64,000 nucleotides of DNA from Musa acuminata AAA Group (GCF_036884655.1 NC_088356.1:19106001-19170000), one strand, 5' to 3'; shown: positions 11,831 to 23,040, numbered from the stretch's first letter. The notes: a model not told the origin generated them from the letters alone. Translations and numbers: made by a program.

Positions 11831-13039
11831 TGTTAGGATCGGAGCAGCACTAAGAGGGGGGGGGTGAATTAGTGCAGCGGATTAAAACTTCGGTTTTAGA
11901 AAAATCTTTCGTACGATAAGAACGGAACTTGAAAAGCTTAACTTGAAAGCGTATTCTTAAATTTGTGCAGCAAGGGTAATAAGGAACTAAAGCAGCAAGA
12001 ACGTTTGCAGTAATGTAAATGGCAATAATGAAATGCAAACCAGAGATTACGCCGATTTTAGAGTGGTTCGGTCAAATGACCTACATCCACTTGCGAGGCC
12101 CCTCTTCGACGAGGCTCCCACCTTCCACTAGCAAATCTCTTGAAATGAAAGGGTAAACACCCCTCTTACAACCTTTTACAAGCAGTTCAACCTCTTACAA
12201 ATTTTCAATAAGAAAGAAGGAGGAGAACTCTCTAGCAAATTGAAAACAAGACTTGCTAAGACTTTCTAAGACTTTTCTCTCAATCAAATGCTTCTCAAAA
12301 GTTGTAATCTCAACTGAGATTTGAGGGGTATTTATAGGCCTCAAGAGGATTCAAATTTGGGCTCCAAAATTTGAATTCTCTTTGGGTTCCCGATGCTGGT
12401 GGTGTCACCGCCCAGCCAAGCGGTGCCACCGCCCAGCGCTAGGGTGCTGGATGGTGCAACCGCCCAGCCAAGGAGGTGTCACTGCCCAGCTCTCGGGTGC
12501 TGGGCGGTGCCACCGCCCAGCTCTTCGGTTCATTGGTTTGGCTTAATTTTAGCCCAAACCAAATCTGAATTTGGGCCCAGTTGGCCCCTAACCAGGATAT
12601 AGGATTATCTCTTAATCCTAATCCTAATTACAAGTGAACTACATAACAAAACACATCCTAAGCAAGTTTTCAACCACGAACGTCGAGTTTTGTTCCGGCG
12701 AGCTTTCCGACGAACTTCTTCCAATGGACTCCCATCAAGCTCCCGAACTTGTGATGACTTTAACGAGTAGCCGAGCCTTCTCGGTGATCTCCGTGAACCT
12801 CCGACAATCTCTTCGGCGAACTTCCGAAAGTTTCGACAGGTTCCCGATTTCTTCTTGGTTGGTTCCGGCAGCATCTCCGACGATTCTTCAGACTCTTAAA
12901 CGTCCATCGAACTTGACTCTGGTATCCTTGCTTTATGTTTTCTGGTTATCGTAGTTAATCCTGCACACTTAACTCAATAATATGGATTAGATCAATTAAC
13001 CCACCAATTGATTATATCATCAAAATCCGAGATTCAACA
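11831..13039 (-). repeat. 3' LTR of E2
   Basis: 1209 bp with ends TGTTAGGATCGG and GAGATTCAACA (plus strand). It is nearly identical to 23679-24854. A run of nine G lies near 11866, where the other copy is cut by E3. Confidence 0.93.
12326..12570 (-). promoter_or_regulatory. E2 3' LTR promoter region
   Basis: On the minus strand TGGGCC motifs near 12540-12580 are followed by GC palindromes (12398-12530, cores of the type GGCGGTGCCACCGCC). A TATA box CCTATAAATACCCC follows at 12326-12339. Open frames created by these repeats are not genes. Confidence 0.55.
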
Positions 13040-13053
13040 ATCTCCCCCTTTTT
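13040..13053 (-). other. E2 polypurine tract
   Basis: AAAAAGGGGGAGAT on the minus strand, directly before the 3' LTR start TGTTGAATC. Confidence 0.8.
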
Positions 13054-13700
13054 GATGATGACAATCAATTGATGACGGAGTTAAACATAACTCCCCCTAT
13101 CTATATGCCATATTATGAGAAGATGAAAAACACTTGAATTCCATCCCATTGGATTCAAGCATAACCCGATAAGTTCTAATCGTAGAGCTTATCGTTATCC
13201 TCATTAAACAATAGTAAGTACGAAACTTCGATGAAAATCATAAGTTAAATGATAAGGGACGAATTTTGCTACGACAGAAGATAAAGATTTTCAATATAAA
13301 TTTCATGATACAGATGTAAGGCATGCTTTCAATATAATCAATCTTGTGATATTTTCAAGGATTTGCAAGGCATATAAGACATTCATATCACACAAGTTTT
13401 TGTAATTCATATAAGTCATGCTATCGTTATGGTGTAAGTCATCACTTAGTCATCACTTCTCCCCCTTTGTCATCAACAAAAAGAGACAAGCCAGCTAATT
13501 GATGATCATAGAAAAAAGGTTTAGCATTTAACAAAGTTCATCATTCAAATTTGCCAGAAATAGTTTATCCAAAAGACATCATCATTTATGTAGATTAAAA
13601 CAGTAGTTATCTAAAAGGAAGGATCAGTTATCGTTCAATCGATGACAAACTTGAACTTGTTGTTAAAAGCAAACATAACAGAATAAAAAGATACATCAAT
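13054..13700 (-). other. E2 3' noncoding region
   Basis: AT-rich, no gene. It contains further purine-rich tracts on the minus strand (for example near 13095 and 13460-13485, beside TTGTTGATGACAAAGGGGGA). Similar tracts occur at the same place in E1 (26480-26500) and E8 (42185, 42478). Confidence 0.6.
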
Positions 13701-14795
13701 TTAATCCTTAGGAGGTAATCCACAGTGCTGATACATGATATCTATTTTTTCATTCATCTGTCGTAGTGTCTTCAAAATTTCAACTTGTTGATTCTGAATT
13801 TGTTCTTGTTGTGATTTGATCTGAGACAGTTCCGTCATAATGATACCTTCAGAGGAGGAAACAGGAGCTGAAGGTGCTGCGCCAAAGGGACTAGGAGGAG
13901 GAGATTCATTTCCCATAAGAATTGGTGTTTCGGGGTGTTCTATTGGTGGAGGAATTGGATCCGTCCTTCTAGGCTGCCTAACCCATATGCCATTGCTAAA
14001 AGTGCACCTAAGTCTTTTCAGTAGGTTTTTATTTATTATGTTATATCGATCATTTTGAATAGATTCTTCATCGGGTGGAATGCAAATGTCCTAGGCATGA
14101 AGAAATCTAGTGATTAACCTCCCATATGGCAATATAGTATCTTTAGTCATAATATCCTGCATGTGTTAGCGAATTAAGTACCCAAAACAATTATGCTGAC
14201 CGGTCATAATCCAATACATGGTTCCTATCTCTATTTGACTTATTTCGTCAAGATGAAATTGTTTGGGGAATATGATGCTTGTGATAATGCGATGAAGAAT
14301 TTTAGAGTTGAAAGGCAGTAAGTGTTCACAGCTCTTGGGTAGGAAGTCAAGGTTTGGATTTGCAAAAATTGTTTCTACGGCTTCGGTATAGGTTGCTCCT
14401 ATTGTGTTGACGTCCCATTTATCTTTAAAATAGCATCCCCTATCTTTTTCAGTTATGCCAATTAGCTCACAAATAGTGCTGTCAAATATTCTAATGGGTC
14501 TTCCTAGAATGTAAGTGCTTAGGCTATCGTTGTCCTCATATAGGTTGGCATAGAACAATCTAACTAATCGCGGATAGATTCGTTCATCTATTTGTAGTAG
14601 AGGTAGAGCTTCTAGGTGTGCAAACCACCTAATGGGTTCTAAGTCCTCTAATTCATCCAGATCAACGTATTTTCCCTTATGGATACATCGTGTTTCAAAT
14701 TTTGGAAAGCTAAAGTCTACCTCTTTTGATCTAAAAAGATCATGGTCAAATGAATCTCCTTCAATCCTTTTTCCTTTTGATCTCTTAGGAGCCAT
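13701..14795 (-). pseudogene. E2 accessory gene: plant-transposon-type protein, two internal stops
   Basis: One continuous frame of 365 codons, interrupted only at codon 210 (TAA, 14166-14168) and codon 235 (TAG, 14091-14093). It starts MAPKRSKGKR (basic, nuclear-signal-like). A globular domain of about residues 40-250 follows, with RLVRLFYANLYED, STYILGRPIRIFDSTICELI and ILPYGRLITRF. This resembles the domain called 'putative plant transposon protein' that is common in plant mobile-element proteins (family assignment from memory; the function of that domain is not known). A proline-rich linker and a Gln-rich coiled coil (about residues 320-355, LSQIKSQQEQIQNQQ) end it at KD. It lies downstream of pol in sense, where SIRE elements carry an env-like frame, but no signal peptide or membrane segment is evident. 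A likely intron lies just before the ATG. Confidence 0.7.
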
Positions 14796-14798
14796 TAT

Positions 14799-14893
14799 CT
14801 AGACAAGATGATGATGAAATTGTGAAAATAAGCAAGGGAAAGAGGAAAGAAAAGAGGGAATGGGATACCAAAAAGAGGGATTTCAAGTGTTAC
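14799..14893 (-). other. Predicted 95-nt intron in the leader of the E2 accessory gene
   Basis: On the minus strand, CATAAG|GTAACACTTG (donor, 14894/14893) and a pyrimidine-rich stretch ending ATCTTGTCTAG|ATAATGG (acceptor at 14799) flank 95 nt. Size, T-richness and both junctions match plant introns. The ATG follows the acceptor by three bases. Splicing is predicted, not shown. Confidence 0.5.
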
Positions 14894-15326
14894 CTTATGA
14901 AGATTATGTTGAGAGATGGAAAGCTTGGACCACCAAGACTCCTTCTCCAATGCTTCTAAGAGTTAGAATGAGGGTTAGAGGGAATGGGAGAGGGTTTTGA
15001 GAGGTTTTTTTTCGGGTTGTGGGCGGTGTCACTGCCGGCCCTAACCCCTCGGGTTAATATGGGTCGCTCGGTCGGTGTCACCGCCAAACCGAGCGGTGTC
15101 ACCGCCTGGCGCCCGAGCGCCAGGCGGTGCAACCGCCGGATCTGGCGGTGCCACCGCTGGCATCCCACGGAGGAAAGAAAAAAAATTTTCTTCCTCCCTT
15201 TTGTTTAGCTTCTTCCCTCAAGATCATAAGTTATACTTTAATGGATCATTTTGAATTGAAGAAGAAGGAAGAAATCAAATCCACAAAAGAAAGGAAAAGG
15301 ACGAGTCATTTTTCGTGAAGCTCATT
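14894..15326 (-). promoter_or_regulatory. E2 accessory-gene leader with palindrome array
   Basis: Between the pol stop and the intron, the minus strand holds several GC palindromes (15025-15165, GGCGGTG.CACCGCC type, like those in the LTRs). A CT-rich untranslated-leader-like stretch follows (14894-15000). This may be a promoter-leader cassette. E1 has no counterpart here. No convincing TATA box was seen. Confidence 0.4.
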
Positions 15327-18300
15327 TTAGGGACAATTTAACATGCCTAATTCCCTTCTAATGAATTCAAATTGATCTTCGTTCAAAGCTTTTGTAAATA
15401 TATCTGCTAATTGATGCTTTGTGTCAATGAATTCTAGAACAACATCATTGTTAAGGACATGATCGCGTATGAAATGATGCCTAACGTTGATGTGCTTAGT
15501 TCTAGAGTGCAGAATTGGATTTTTAGTAAGACATATGGCACTAGTATTATCACATTTTATGGGAATGTTTTTAAAGTGAATTCCATAGTCTTCTAATGTA
15601 TTTTTCATCCAAATGACTTGTGCACAACATGCACAATGTATTCGGCTTCCGCCGTAGATAGTGCAACTGAATTTTGTTTCTTGGAAGTCCAAGAAACAAG
15701 TGCATGTCCTAAAAATTGGCATGTTCCGGATGTACTTTTTCTATCTATCCTGCATCCGCCAAAATCGGCGTCTGCATAAGCTATTAGATCAAATTTTTCA
15801 GATTTTGGATACCACAATCCTAAATTTGGAGTTCCTTTAAGATACCTAAATATTCTTTTAACACTCTTCAGATGAGATAATTTAGGATTAGATTGAAACC
15901 TAGCGCAAAGTCCTACACTAAACATAATATCTGGTCTAGTCGCGGTGAGGTAGAGTAGACTACCTATCATTCCCCTATATGTTTTTTGATCGAAATTTTC
16001 ACTATTTTCATCCATATCTAACTTAGTCGTAGTACTCATAGGGGTGTTTATTGCTTTTGAATTATCCATATTAAATCGTTTTAACAATTCTAATGTATAT
16101 TTGGATTGGTTAAGAAATATACCATCACTAAGTTGTTTGATTTGTAATCCTAAAAAGAAAGTTAATTCACCCATTAAACTCATTTCAAATTCATGACTCA
16201 TACATTTGACAAATGATTCACATAGTGATTCATCCGAAGAGCCAAAAATAATATCGTCAACATAAATTTACACAATAAGAAAATTATTTTCAAAATATTT
16301 AATAAACAATGTAGTATCAACCTTGCCTTTGGTAAAATTATTTAAAATAAGAAAGGAACTAAGCCTTTCATACCAAGCTCTAGGAGCTTGTTTCAAGCCA
16401 AGGAGAGCTTTAGTCAATTTGAATACATGATTAGGAAGAAGAGAATTTTCAAATCCGGGAGGTTGTTCGACATATACTTCTTCGGAAATAAAACCATTCA
16501 AGAAAGCACTTTTGACATCCGTTTGAAATAGTTTAAAATTATTACTACTAGCATAGGCAAGGAGCATCCTTATGGCTTCTAATCGAGCCACGGGAGCGAA
16601 GATTTCTTCGTAATCGATACCTTCTTCTTGGTTGAAACCTTTGGCCACTAATCTAGCCTTGTTTCTAACCACGATACCATTTTCGTCTTGCTTGTTTCTA
16701 AAGACCCACTTAGTACCTATGACTAAGTGGTCACTTGGTCTAGGAACAAGCTTCCATACCTCATTCCTCTCAAATTGGTTCAATTCTTCTTGCATTGCAA
16801 TGACCCAAAAATCATCTTTTAAGGCTTCGTCAATGCATTTAGGTTCAATTTGAGAAAGGAAAGCGGCGTTAGCACAAAAATTCTTGAAAGAAGAACGAGT
16901 TTGAACCCCTTTTGTTGTATCTCCTATAATTAGCTCCTTTGGATGAGCATCTACATACTTCCATTCTTTGGGTAAAGAAATTTCGGAAGAAGATGCATTC
17001 AAATGGCTATTTTAAGGAGGGGGTTTGTTTAAATTCAGATTATCAAAACCAAGATCATCATCAAAATCATTTTTCTTTAAATCAGAAATTTCATTAAAAA
17101 CTACATGAATAGACTCTTCTATTACTAAGGTCCTTTTGTTAAAGACACGAAAGGCCTTAGAAACGGAGGAGTAACCAAGAAAAATGCCTTCATCGGATTT
17201 AGCATCAAATTTACCTAGGGCATCCTTTTCATTTAAAATGAAGCATTTACAACCAAAAACTTTAAAATAAGAAATATTTGGTTTTTTGTTATTCCATAAT
17301 TCATAGGGAGTTTTTGATAGAGATGGTCTTATTAGGACCCTATTCATGATGTAACAAGCCGTATTTACGGCTTCGGCCCAAAAATATTTGGGTAAACTAT
17401 GTTCATTTAACATAGTTCTTGCCATTTCTTGTAGGTTTCTATTTTTCCTTTCAACTACTCCATTTTGTTGAGGATTTCTTGGAGTTGAGAAGTTGTGATT
17501 GTACCCATTAACTTCGCAAAAATTTTGAAAGTCACGGTTTTGGAATTCACCACCGTGATCACTCCGAATTGATGAAATCATGAAGCCTTTTTCGTTTTGA
17601 GTGAGTTTATAAAATTTAGAGAAACACTTGAAGCAATCACTTTTGTGAGCTAAGAAATAGGTCCAAGTGTATCTAGAGTAGTCATCCACAATCACAAAAG
17701 CATATTTGCTTCCACCTAGACTTGTTGTATCAATTGGTCCAAATAAGTCCAAATGGATCAATTGTAATGGTCTAGTGGTGCTAATTTGATTTTTTGGTTT
17801 GAAGCTTGTTTTTATTTGTTTGCCTAGTTGACATGCATCGCATACCTTATCCTTAATAAACTTCATATTCGGAATCCCTCGTACTAATTCTTGAGATGAG
17901 ATTTTAGATATTGTTTTCATGCTTGCATGACCTAATCTCCTATGCCAAAGCCAAGCATCATCATTTACGGCGGAGAAACACATTTCATTACTTAGTTCAT
18001 CAAGATTTATGGTATAGACATTATTTTGTTTTAAAGCAATCATAGTCATGTTATGATTTGGTTTTTCAATAATGCACATATTTGATTCAAATCTAACGAT
18101 ATAACCTTTATCGCATAGTTGACTAATACTCAAGAGATTATGTTTCAATCTATCAACTAGTAAAACATCATCAATGGAAAAACTAAATTTTTACCAATAG
18201 TTCTCTTGCCAATGATTTTGCCTTTGTTGTTGTCTCCGAAGGTGACGTACCCTTCTTCTTTGCTAGTGAGCATAGAGAAATGAGATGGATCTCCAGTCAT

Positions 18301-18357
18301 ATGTCTTGAGCATCCACTATCAAGATACCATCTCTTGCTCCTAGCTTGTGGGTTTGT
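15327..18357 (-). pseudogene. E2 pol: protease, integrase, reverse transcriptase, RNase H
   Basis: On the minus strand: protease DSG motif (YLDSGCSRHM, near 18320); frameshift near 18190-18240; HHCC finger (HRRLGHAS near 17935, CDACQLGK near 17830). The integrase core follows (LDLFGPIDT, DDYSRYTW, SDHGGEF, PQQNGVVERKN). RT follows ([46 protein letters not shown] and YVDD at 16253-16264). RNase H has YADADFGGCRIDRKSTSG, LSTAEAEYI, then IDTKHQLADIFTKAL and RELGMLNCP. Breaks are few: a stop just before YVDD (CAA to TAA), a frame break near 17005, and one near 15610-15640. It is much better preserved than E1, which it interrupts. Confidence 0.9.
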
Positions 18358-19923
18358 CTACAAAAGAGGATGATTTTTAGGTACCCATTTGATTTTGGGT
18401 GCCTCAAAAATTGACCCACTAACCTTGTTATTTATTTTTGAATCCTTTATAGTTCCTTTAGGAACCCATATTAATTTTTGTGAACTAATTTTCCTAAATG
18501 GACATTTGTAGGCAATATGTCCGGATTTGCAACAGAAGTTGCATTTCATATAAGAGGAAACATGTAATGTAGGTCCTTTTATGAAAGTGGTAGGATTTTG
18601 ATGTAATCCTTTTACAAATCCAATTCCATTTCTATTTGCGATGTGACCTTTGTGTTCAAGGATCATATCTAATCCTTTGCTACCAACCTTAAACTTGTTT
18701 AAGGTTTCCTTAAGAAGCAAATTTTTATTTTTTATTGCTTCTAAATGCTCACACTTAGAGCATGGAGGAGTTTGAAGACTATCAAACTTATCTTGTAGCA
18801 AAGCATGCTCTTTCTTTAAGATACTTAACTTCTTGCTAACAGTTCTACATTAATCAAATAATTCATGAAAAGCGATAGAGAGTTCTTCAAAAGATAAATC
18901 TTCATTAAATAAATTACATACCTCTTCTCCTAAAGCCATTAGCGCGTAATGAGCAACTTGCTCGGTGTTGGACTCCTCTTATTCGGACGCGCTTGAATCA
19001 TCCCATGTTACCTTGAGCGCCTTCTTCTTTGATGTCCTCTTTTTGGCTTGAGGACAATCGTTCTTGTAGTGTCCCGGTTTTTTGCATTCATAGCAAATCA
19101 CTTGGTCCTTCTTTTGTTCAAATTTATTTTTTATATTATTTTTAAATTTATTTTTTCTTAAATATTTTTTAAATTTTTGAGTCAAAAGTGCAATGTCATT
19201 GTCACTGTCCTCATCACTTGATGTTCCTTTCAAGTGGTCTTCTTATGATTTGAGTGTCATATCCTTTCTGTTCTTTGGAAGGGGGTTCTCGAGCTCGTCA
19301 TGAGCTTGACATGTCATTTCGTAGGTCATTAGAGACCCAATGAGTTCTTCAAGAGGGAATGCTTTAAGGTCTTTGGCCTCTTGAATGGCCGTAACTTTTG
19401 GATCCCAACTTTTAGGGAGGGATCTTAAGATTTTAGTTACTAGTTCAAAGTTAGTAAAATCTTTACCAAGAGCTTTGAGTCCATTGATGACATCCGTAAA
19501 CCGGGTGTACATGTCTCCGATGGACTCACTTGGTTTCATTCGAAAAAGTTCGTAAGAGTGCACAAGGATGTTGATTTTGGACTCTTTCACTCGGCTAGTG
19601 CCTTCATGAGTGACCTCAAGAGTTCTCCAAATATCAAAAGCCGAATCACACATTGAAACACGATTAAATTCGTTTTTGTCTAATGCACAAAACAAGGCAT
19701 TCATAGCCTTTGCATTTAAAGCAAAAACCTTCTTCTCCGATTCATTCCATTCGCTCATCGGAAGAGAAGATTTTTGAAATCCATTCTCGACAATAGACCA
19801 AAGCTCAAAGTCCATAGAAATGAGGAAGATCCTCATGTGAGTCTTCCAATATGTGTAATCCGACCCATTAAACAAAGGTGGTCGTGCAATAGAATGGCCC
19901 TCTTGCATGCCGGAGTAAGCCAT
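18358..19923 (-). pseudogene. E2 gag
   Basis: Starts MAYSGMQEGHSIARPP at 19923, about 40 bases after the primer site. The Copia gag domain spans about residues 1-215. A first CCHC knuckle (CYECKKPGHYKNDC) is near 19050-19090 and a second (CNFCCKSGHIAYKC) near 18500-18545. A stop near 19243 (CAA to TAA where E1 has Gln) and stops near 18976 and 18850 break the frame; otherwise it is continuous in similarity. The end leads into the protease of pol. Confidence 0.88.
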
Positions 19924-19961
19924 CTCTCTTGGGTATTAAACCAAATATGAGAGATAACCTC

Positions 19962-19973
19962 GCTCTGATACCA
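19962..19973 (-). other. E2 primer-binding site
   Basis: A perfect TGGTATCAGAGC on the minus strand, two bases inside the 5' LTR. Confidence 0.9.
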
Positions 19974-19975
19974 CT

Positions 19976-20011
19976 TGTTAGGATCGGAGCGGCACTAAGA
20001 GGGGGGGTGAA
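19976..20011 (-). repeat. 5' LTR of E2, short inner part
   Basis: The first 36 bases (TGTTAGGATCGGAGC...) of the LTR, cut by E3. The last five bases GTGAA are the E3 target duplication. Confidence 0.9.
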
Positions 20012-20445
20012 TGATAAGACCCTAAAGTCTTATCGTACGCTCTGATACCAAATGATAAGACCCTAAAGTCTTATCGTGGAAGAAACAAGAGAAAGGGGAT
20101 GATAATGATCACTTCGAGGGGATCGGCCTCCTTGATCGCTTCGAGGGGATCGGCCCTCCTTGATCACTTCGAGGGGATCGACCCTCCTTGATCACTTCGA
20201 GGGGATCGGCCTCCTAGGGTTTGTCAAAAGACAGAATAGTATTTTTCATAGATTACTGAAAAGAAGCAGTTACATCCCTATTTATAGAGTTCCACACAAA
20301 GTCCATCAGGACTTGAACTCTAATAATAAATAAATATTAAATAAACCTCTACTTGACTCTAACTGAACCAAACTGACTCAATAAACAACTAGACTAAACA
20401 GACTCAATAAACATTATTCAAAAGCTCAGAAAAAGGGTTCTAACA
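20012..20445 (-). repeat. 3' LTR of E3
   Basis: 434 bp, starting (plus strand) TGATAAGACCC and ending GGGTTCTAACA. It holds two terminal hairpin units with one primer-site copy between them (20012-20078) and four tandem copies of a roughly 28-bp unit starting GATCACTTCGAGGGG (about 20107-20214). A TATA-like CTATAAATAGGG on the minus strand lies near 20275-20286. Confidence 0.9.
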
Positions 20446-20459
20446 GTTCCTCCCTCTTC
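20446..20459 (-). other. E3 polypurine tract
   Basis: GAAGAGGGAGGAAC on the minus strand, immediately before the 3' LTR start TGTTAGAACCC. Confidence 0.8.
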
Positions 20460-20531
20460 AAATCAGCCTTGTCCTCAAGGCTGAGCAGCATCAATCTCGG
20501 GGAGCTTCTCTTTCAGCACTTTAGCCATAGA

Positions 20532-21713
20532 CTATCTGCAACGCATCACAACCCGTTGATCAAGTAAGTATGGTCTCCACTTTTTGAGAGTGTAAGCAAC
20601 AGGTCGATCTTTCAGTGTAGTAATCGTTGCATGAAACTTCTGGCCCTGTATAATCAATTTTATCTTTGAACCTTTGCTATCACAAGTGAAAATCTGTCCA
20701 TCAATGATCTTTACTTCGAATCTGTCATAGTCTTCAATATGGTGGGCCAATCGGTTAACAGTCTCACTGTCCATAGAATTGTTAGTGCTACCAGTATCAA
20801 TCAAAACTATAACAGGCTGATGTTCCAGAGTTTGCGGGTTAGAGTAGTCGGCTAGTGCATGCATTGTATGTATGGTAGGTCCAACATCATTATTAGAATT
20901 TATACCTTCATGATCAGAGTTCATATTCTTAGCTTTCGGTTCCTCTCCAATTGGTTCAATCATCAAAAGTTGCCCTTGTTTACATCGGTGCTCCATACTC
21001 CATTTTTCATCATAATACAAACCCCTTGCTGATCTTTCCTTGCTAATTTTTTTCTCATGTAGATTTCCAAATGAGATCGCAGCTATCATAGTACGGGGTT
21101 GACGAGCCTTAACTTCACAACAGATCTCTGGAATAAGCCCTTCAATAAATGTATCCAGAAGTTGTCGGTTCGACCAATCTCTAGCTTGATTTGATAATGT
21201 TTGAAACCTACTCTGATATTCTAACACTGTAGAAGTTTGATGAATTTTGGCGAGCTGGCAATCAACATTCTCATATTCGGATGGGCCAAAGCGAACAAGA
21301 AGCCCTCTTTTGAACTGCTCCCATGAAGGAACTCCGTGGAAAGTTTCATACCAATCGTACCACTGGAGTGCATCTCCCTCGAGCTGGATTGAGGCCACTT
21401 CTATCTTGGATTCTTCTGGGGTTCTGTGAAAATGGAAAAAATTTTCTGCCTTAGAGATCCAATTGGTCGGATCTCCATCTTTCCATCTCGGAAATTCCAT
21501 CTTCATGTGTGAGTAATTTGTGTCACAATCTTGGGGCATTTTTCCTGTATTTTCATATTTGTGCAATGTAGAACTTGAGCTCTCACCTTGTTGAAATTTA
21601 CTAAGGCTCCCCAGTAAGTCCTTTTTGAAATCATTAAGTACTTCTTGTAACCGGTTCTCAATTCTGATTTCCAATGCTTCCATTTGTGCTTTCACCGAGT
21701 TATCAGTGGCCAT
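20532..21713 (-). CDS. E3 gag-protease polyprotein (internally deleted)
   Basis: An unbroken 393-residue frame. Residues 1-40 are predicted coiled coil. Residues about 65-215 are a gypsy gag domain (FPRWKDGDPTNWISKAENFF, LQWYDWYE). Residues 231-250 correspond to the CCHC knuckle, but the first two cysteines are lost (GLYYDEKWSMEHRCKQGQLL), so zinc binding is unlikely. The aspartic protease motif VIVLIDTGST lies at 301-310. Residues about 371-393 (YTLKKWRPYLLDQRVV) look like an RNase H segment joined directly to protease, which suggests RT was removed by an in-frame deletion. The stop is 86 bases before the 3' LTR. An open frame in an otherwise decaying region suggests recent activity with a helper element. 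Confidence 0.85.
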   Translation of the reverse strand: MATDNSVKAQMEALEIRIENRLQEVLNDFKKDLLGSLSKFQQGESSSSTLHKYENTGKMPQDCDTNYSHMKMEFPRWKDGDPTNWISKAENFFHFHRTPEESKIEVASIQLEGDALQWYDWYETFHGVPSWEQFKRGLLVRFGPSEYENVDCQLAKIHQTSTVLEYQSRFQTLSNQARDWSNRQLLDTFIEGLIPEICCEVKARQPRTMIAAISFGNLHEKKISKERSARGLYYDEKWSMEHRCKQGQLLMIEPIGEEPKAKNMNSDHEGINSNNDVGPTIHTMHALADYSNPQTLEHQPVIVLIDTGSTNNSMDSETVNRLAHHIEDYDRFEVKIIDGQIFTCDSKGSKIKLIIQGQKFHATITTLKDRPVAYTLKKWRPYLLDQRVVMRCR

Positions 21714-21739
21714 TACGTAAGACTATAAATCTGTAATCT

Positions 21740-23040
21740 CAACTCCTATTTTTGGTGTCGGTCAAGGGCATCAATACTGTCGATGCGAAGTTGGCGAGGA
21801 GGTGGACGCCAAGGACAGTGCTGCAATCGCTGTGTTGGAGGAAGAGTAGCTACCCTGTTTCTATCGCTGCGTGAGGTGAGAGCGCCGGGGTTGGAAGGCG
21901 ACTGCGTTGATGTGGTTGCAGTTGCTGTGACCCAAGGGGCAATCGCCGAGCAACGGGGTTGAGGCAAGGCAGCGTACTTGCTGCGGTTGCTATGTTCACT
22001 GTTGGAGGGCGGCTGCTGCAGAACGAGGGGTTGGTTGTTGGCCGGGAGCGACGACGGTGATTACAATCGGCGGCTGCGGCAGCAGAGGGTGCCACTATTT
22101 TTGTTGCTGCGTACTCTGTTTTTGTCGCACCACCGAAGGAGTTGGCCGGAAGGATCATGAGCAGTTGAGGAGAAGGCTGCGGTGACTGGTAGCAGCGGTG
22201 GTCGCTGGCAGGAGCGCAGCGTTGGCGGTGGAGAAGGAGGCAGCGAGGGTCGCGGCCGGGATCGACGGGGGCTGCAGCAACAGAGGTAGCTCTGTTTCTG
22301 CAACTGTTGCAACGAGGGCTGCGGCAACCGGCGGCTGCGGCTGCGACCCAAGGGGGGGGCACGGCGAGGGTTGCGGCTGGGAGGCGGGCGGCGGTGATAG
22401 AGCAATCGAGAAGCAGCGGCGGCGGTGGAGAAAAAGGCAGCGAGCGTCGTCGCTGGCCGGGAAGTTGCGATGCTGGAGATGGGAAACAGGGTGCTCTGTT
22501 TCTATCGCACCACAGCCGGAGCCGCTGGCGATGCTGGCAACGGCGGTGCGGCGGTGATCGTGCGGCCGAGAAGCAGCGGCAGCGGTGGAGAAGGAGGAGT
22601 CGGCGGCTGTAGAGGCGACCGACGCCTGCGGCAGCAGAGGGACCGGCGGCTGCTCTGTTTCTATCGCACCACAGAAACAGCGACACCGACAGATCGCACG
22701 GCCGAAGCTGCAACCAAGGGAAGCTAGCGATGGCGGTGCGGTTAGGGCAGCGTCGCCGACGGTATAAGCGGCGATGGATGGTCCGCTGGCTGGGAATCGG
22801 CGGCCGCGGCCGTTCTCGCTCGAGCGATATGCGGGCAGAGAGGAGGCGAGGTGAGAAGGTTGCTGGCCGGGGCACAGCGACAGCGGTGGGCGCTGACCGG
22901 GGAGCAGCGGCGGCGGTGGTCGCCGACCAGGAAGCAGCGCCGGCGGTGGAGGAGAAGGGAAGCAGGGGTGGTCGGCGCCGGGAAGCCTTCTTGGTTGAGA
23001 AGGAACAGCGTGCGTGGCTGGCTTCGCACTCACAATTTCT
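21740..23040 (-). other. GC-rich leader of E3
   Basis: About 1.3 kb of GC-rich sequence rich in GGCGGCTGCGGCAGCAG-like words, with a repeated segment around CTGTTTCTATCGCACCAC (near 22495 and 22652; related copies near 21857, 22110 and 22287). Long open frames occur on both strands in several phases (low-complexity Pro/Arg/Ser/Ala). That is what GC-rich repeats produce by chance, so I do not call a gene. The leader may hold captured host sequence or a packaging region. Confidence 0.55.

Noticed and set aside
12393..12874. Open frames rich in Pro, Ala and Gly (also 24125-24769, 36289-36955, 40895-41260, 46855-47350)
   Set aside because: They arise from LTR palindromes and adjoining LTR sequence and are repeated in each LTR copy. 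They are not genes.
14166..14795. The accessory gene as a 209-residue protein
   Set aside because: Recognisable, in-phase coding continues past the stop at 14166 and past a second stop to 13701, so the shorter frame is a truncated view.
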